From assembly GCA_031359995.1 (NCBI GenBank), contig JANMAT010000168.1, forward strand, positions 1-44,820: 44,820 nt of DNA, written 5' to 3'. A program made the translations under genes and the position numbers. Positions 42,950 to 44,820 of this stretch are shown in pieces. The notes below the pieces were generated by a model. The model did no database searches, was not told the origin of the DNA, and saw only the letters and a list, made by a program, of their open reading frames with translations. Position 1 is the stretch's first letter. The number at the start of each line of letters is the position of its first letter. Source of the stretch: JANMAT01 sp031359995. Its GTDB lineage: Bacteria > Actinomycetota > Acidimicrobiia > Acidimicrobiales > Ilumatobacteraceae.

Positions 42950-43978
42950 TCAGCCGAGCACGAGATCGGCGTAGAAGGGCAGCACCTGAGCCGGACCCGA
43001 CACGAGCATCGTGGTGATGCACGTGTCCTTCCACTTGTGGAGCTCGTCCTTGATCTTGTCGACCGGGCCGACGAGGGCGACATCTTCCACCATGGCCAGC
43101 GGCACCGAGGCGGCCGCCTCCTCCTTCTTGCCGGCGAGGTAGAGCTCCTGGATCTTGGTGGCCTCGGCCTCCCAGCCCATGCGGGCGAAGACCTCGAAGT
43201 GGAAGTTGGCGCCCTTGGCGCCCATGCCGCCGGCGTACAGCGCGACGAACGGACGCACCTTGTCGGCGCACTTCTCCACGTCGTCGCCGGGCACGATGGT
43301 GACGCCGCAGGCGACCTCGAACCGATCGGCCTTGCCGGGCTCGCCCGATGCGCCGAAGCCCTCGGCCAGGCAGCGTCGGTAGTGGGCATCCTCCTTGGGG
43401 GAGTAGAAGAGCGGGAGCCAGCCATCGCAGATCTCCGCCGAGAGCGCCACGTTCCTCGGACCCTCGGCACCGAGGAAGATCGGAATCGACGAACGCAGCG
43501 GGTGCACGGTGCTCTTCAGCGGCTTGCCGAGGCCCATGCCCTCCTTGGCGGGGAGGTCGTAGAAGTCGCCGTGGAACTGCACGGGCTTCTCGCGGGCGAT
43601 GATGTCGCGCACGATCTGGACGTACTCACGTGTGCGGGCCAGCGGGCGCGGGTAGGGCTGGCCGTACCAGCCCTCGACCACTTGGGGGCCGCTGGCGCCG
43701 AGGCCGAGGATGAACCGCCCGTTCGACAGGTGGTCGAGCGTGATGGCCGCCATGGCCGTGGCCGAGGGCGTGCGGGCCGAGATCTGGACGATGCCCGTGC
43801 CGAGGCGGATCTTCGAGGTCGGCGCGCCCCACCATGCCAACGGCGTCAGGGCATCGGATCCGTAGGCCTCGGCCGTCCAGAACGAGTCGTAGCCGAGTGC
43901 CTCGGCCTGCTTGACCGCGTCGGCCACGCCCGCAGGCGGGCCGGCCGACCAGTACCCCGTGTTGTACCCGAGCTTCAT
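42950..43978 (-). CDS. F420-dependent LLM-class oxidoreductase, Rv3520c-like
   Basis: 342 residues of the luciferase-like TIM barrel fold. It begins MKLGYNTGYWSAGPPAGVAD, then ALGYDSFWTAEAYGSDALTPLAWWGA, KIRLGTGIVQISARTPSATAM, ITLDHLSNGRFILGLGASGPQV and GWLPLFYSP, a close match to the Rv3520c family. These use cofactor F420 to oxidise or reduce an unknown substrate. The ATG at 43978 follows TACGGT by 7 bases; an ATG six codons upstream lies inside the -10 region and is rejected. Confidence 0.93.
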   Translation of the reverse strand: MKLGYNTGYWSAGPPAGVADAVKQAEALGYDSFWTAEAYGSDALTPLAWWGAPTSKIRLGTGIVQISARTPSATAMAAITLDHLSNGRFILGLGASGPQVVEGWYGQPYPRPLARTREYVQIVRDIIAREKPVQFHGDFYDLPAKEGMGLGKPLKSTVHPLRSSIPIFLGAEGPRNVALSAEICDGWLPLFYSPKEDAHYRRCLAEGFGASGEPGKADRFEVACGVTIVPGDDVEKCADKVRPFVALYAGGMGAKGANFHFEVFARMGWEAEATKIQELYLAGKKEEAAASVPLAMVEDVALVGPVDKIKDELHKWKDTCITTMLVSGPAQVLPFYADLVLG

Positions 43979-43985
43979 GGTGCGC

Positions 43986-43991
43986 ACCGTA
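43986..43991 (-). promoter_or_regulatory. -10 box, leaderless start of LLM oxidoreductase
   Basis: TACGGT on the minus strand, 7 bases before the ATG at 43978. Confidence 0.5.
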
Positions 43992-44032
43992 GTCATCGCG
44001 GGAACCGGTCACAGCACCCGCTCGTCGGAGTC

Positions 44033-44233
44033 ATGTGCATGAACATGAACCTGAATCGCACCGTCACTCTCATCAGCCTCGTGCTCTTCGCCGCGCTCGG
44101 CCAGCCGGGGTCCGTCGGACCGTCCGACCCCGTGCTCGTGTGTGGTTGCGGCCACTCGGAGCTGATCGTCTCCGCTCCGAGCCCGATGGGTGCGTCACAA
44201 CCGACCGTCGCAAGGGTCAACAGGCCGATGTGA
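44033..44233 (+). CDS. Possible small secreted peptide, 66 residues
   Basis: In a stretch of more than 300 bases with no clear gene (43979-44304), this is the only reading frame with any signal. It starts MCMNMNLNRTVTLISLVLFA, a weak signal-peptide-like segment, and contains VCGCGHSE. Three in-frame ATGs (44033, 44039, 44045) follow a GGAG at about 44027-44030. Codon third positions are less G/C-biased than in real genes, and an inverted repeat, GTCGGA-CCG-TCCGAC (44114-44128), lies inside. It may be non-coding. Confidence 0.22.
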   Translation: MCMNMNLNRTVTLISLVLFAALGQPGSVGPSDPVLVCGCGHSELIVSAPSPMGASQPTVARVNRPM

Positions 44234-44262
44234 CACGACCAGCCGATCTGGCTCCCTTGGGT

Positions 44263-44268
44263 TACCAT
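44263..44268 (+). promoter_or_regulatory. -10 box of the right-edge lipoprotein gene
   Basis: TACCAT; predicted start near 44275 leaves a leader of about 30 bases with a GGGAGGT ribosome-binding site at 44294-44300, so this gene is not leaderless. Confidence 0.45.
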
Positions 44269-44304
44269 CGTCGCCGTTCGGTCTCGGGCGGCCGGGAGGT
44301 ACGA

Positions 44305-44820
44305 ATGCGTCGAATCCTTGGCATGGCGGTGCTGGCTACGGCCGCACTCATCGCGGGCTGCTCCGATTCGAAAGGCGGCGGCTCGGTCAGCACGGTGACG
44401 TTCCTGGGTTCGTCCAGTTCGCAGGCGTCCTCGCCCTCGACCACCTTGGCGGCCACCACCATCGTCGGTGCTACCCCGACCACCTTGGCGGTCGCGGCCA
44501 CGACGACCTCGACCGTCCCGGTCACCACCGTGGTGACCGCGAGCCCCGACCTGACGGCCGTGCTGCCCTCCAACATCAGCCCACCGCCGACCGTGCGTGA
44601 TCGCAGCTCGAGCCCCGATGATCCGAAGATCTTCGAGACGTACAAGGCCTCGTGGGACGGTTACGTCTGGACGGCGTCCCACCCCGACGACCCCCGGTGG
44701 GACTGGATAGACAAGACGATCGAGCCGTCGAACCGAAAGGCCTGGCGAAGAGACATCGAGGACCACTGGGCCAAGGGTCAGATCCTCAACGCCGACCTGG
44801 GCGTCACCGTGAACCCGCAC
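44305..44820 (+). CDS. Lipoprotein, C-terminus cut off by the window edge
   Basis: 172 residues are visible. The signal MRRILGMAVLATAALIAGC has a basic start, a hydrophobic core and the lipobox LIAGC, so Cys19 should be lipidated. A Thr/Ser/Val-rich linker of about 75 residues follows, then a folded part beginning PKIFETYKASWDGYVWTASHPDD with many Trp and charged residues. No family was recognised; the Thr-rich linker resembles those of the LysM and deacetylase-fold lipoproteins in this window. The ATG has GGGAGGT 4 bases upstream. Confidence 0.8.
   Translation, partial: MRRILGMAVLATAALIAGCSDSKGGGSVSTVTFLGSSSSQASSPSTTLAATTIVGATPTTLAVAATTTSTVPVTTVVTASPDLTAVLPSNISPPPTVRDRSSSPDDPKIFETYKASWDGYVWTASHPDDPRWDWIDKTIEPSNRKAWRRDIEDHWAKGQILNADLGVTVNPH

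Overview
The window is about 44.8 kb of very GC-rich bacterial chromosome with strong G/C preference at third codon positions. Several features point to Actinomycetota: an F420-dependent LLM-family enzyme, a DUF222-HNH protein, an MSMEG_1061-type flavoprotein, Thr-rich lipoproteins, a 6C-like small RNA, and many start codons only 6-8 bases downstream of a TANNNT -10 box (leaderless transcripts). Acidimicrobiia is a plausible class, but this is inference. No rRNA, tRNA, CRISPR array, prophage or insertion sequence was seen.

Layout. 1-4.0 kb (mostly minus strand): citrate synthase (C-terminus off the window), a carboxyltransferase, and a LysR regulator divergent from a small C-loop RNA that looks like 6C RNA. 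4.0-13.0 kb: a HAD/acyltransferase fusion, a DinB-like protein, a 130-bp inverted-repeat element, a nitroreductase coupled to a mitochondrial-type aconitase, a deacetylase-fold lipoprotein overlapping a GntR regulator, a ComB-like phosphatase and a second nitroreductase. 13.1-17.7 kb: a phosphatidylcholine-synthase-like protein, a small membrane protein, a secreted NHL/CHRD protein and a crotonase. 17.9-24.6 kb: gltB-gltD (glutamate synthase) followed by an overlapping histidine phosphatase. 24.7-28.5 kb: a LysM lipoprotein, a VOC protein and an OafA-type acyltransferase with an SGNH domain.

28.5-35.4 kb is the most distinctive locus. A TetR regulator is divergent from a tight four-gene operon: acyl-reductase-like SDR/HAD fusion, zinc alcohol dehydrogenase, LarA-like protein and PlsC-type acyltransferase. 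The composition suggests a lipid or aldehyde/alcohol/hydroxyacid pathway that uses, or has repurposed, a lactate-racemase fold.

35.4-44.8 kb: an OsmC protein with one catalytic Cys replaced, a NadR-like kinase with a degenerate adenylyltransferase half, divergent ddl and murF (making and using D-Ala-D-Ala), an FMN flavoprotein, an MFS exporter divergent from a 25-codon Cys-rich micro-ORF, DUF222-HNH, the LLM oxidoreductase and a lipoprotein that runs off the right edge.

Functional themes are the TCA cycle (citrate synthase, aconitase), ammonium assimilation (gltBD), lipid chemistry (Pcs, two PlsC-type acyltransferases, SDR/HAD, crotonase, carboxyltransferase) and cell-wall precursors (Ddl, MurF). 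Start codons were chosen from ribosome-binding sites, stop/start overlaps and -10 boxes, so many are shorter than the longest possible reading frame.
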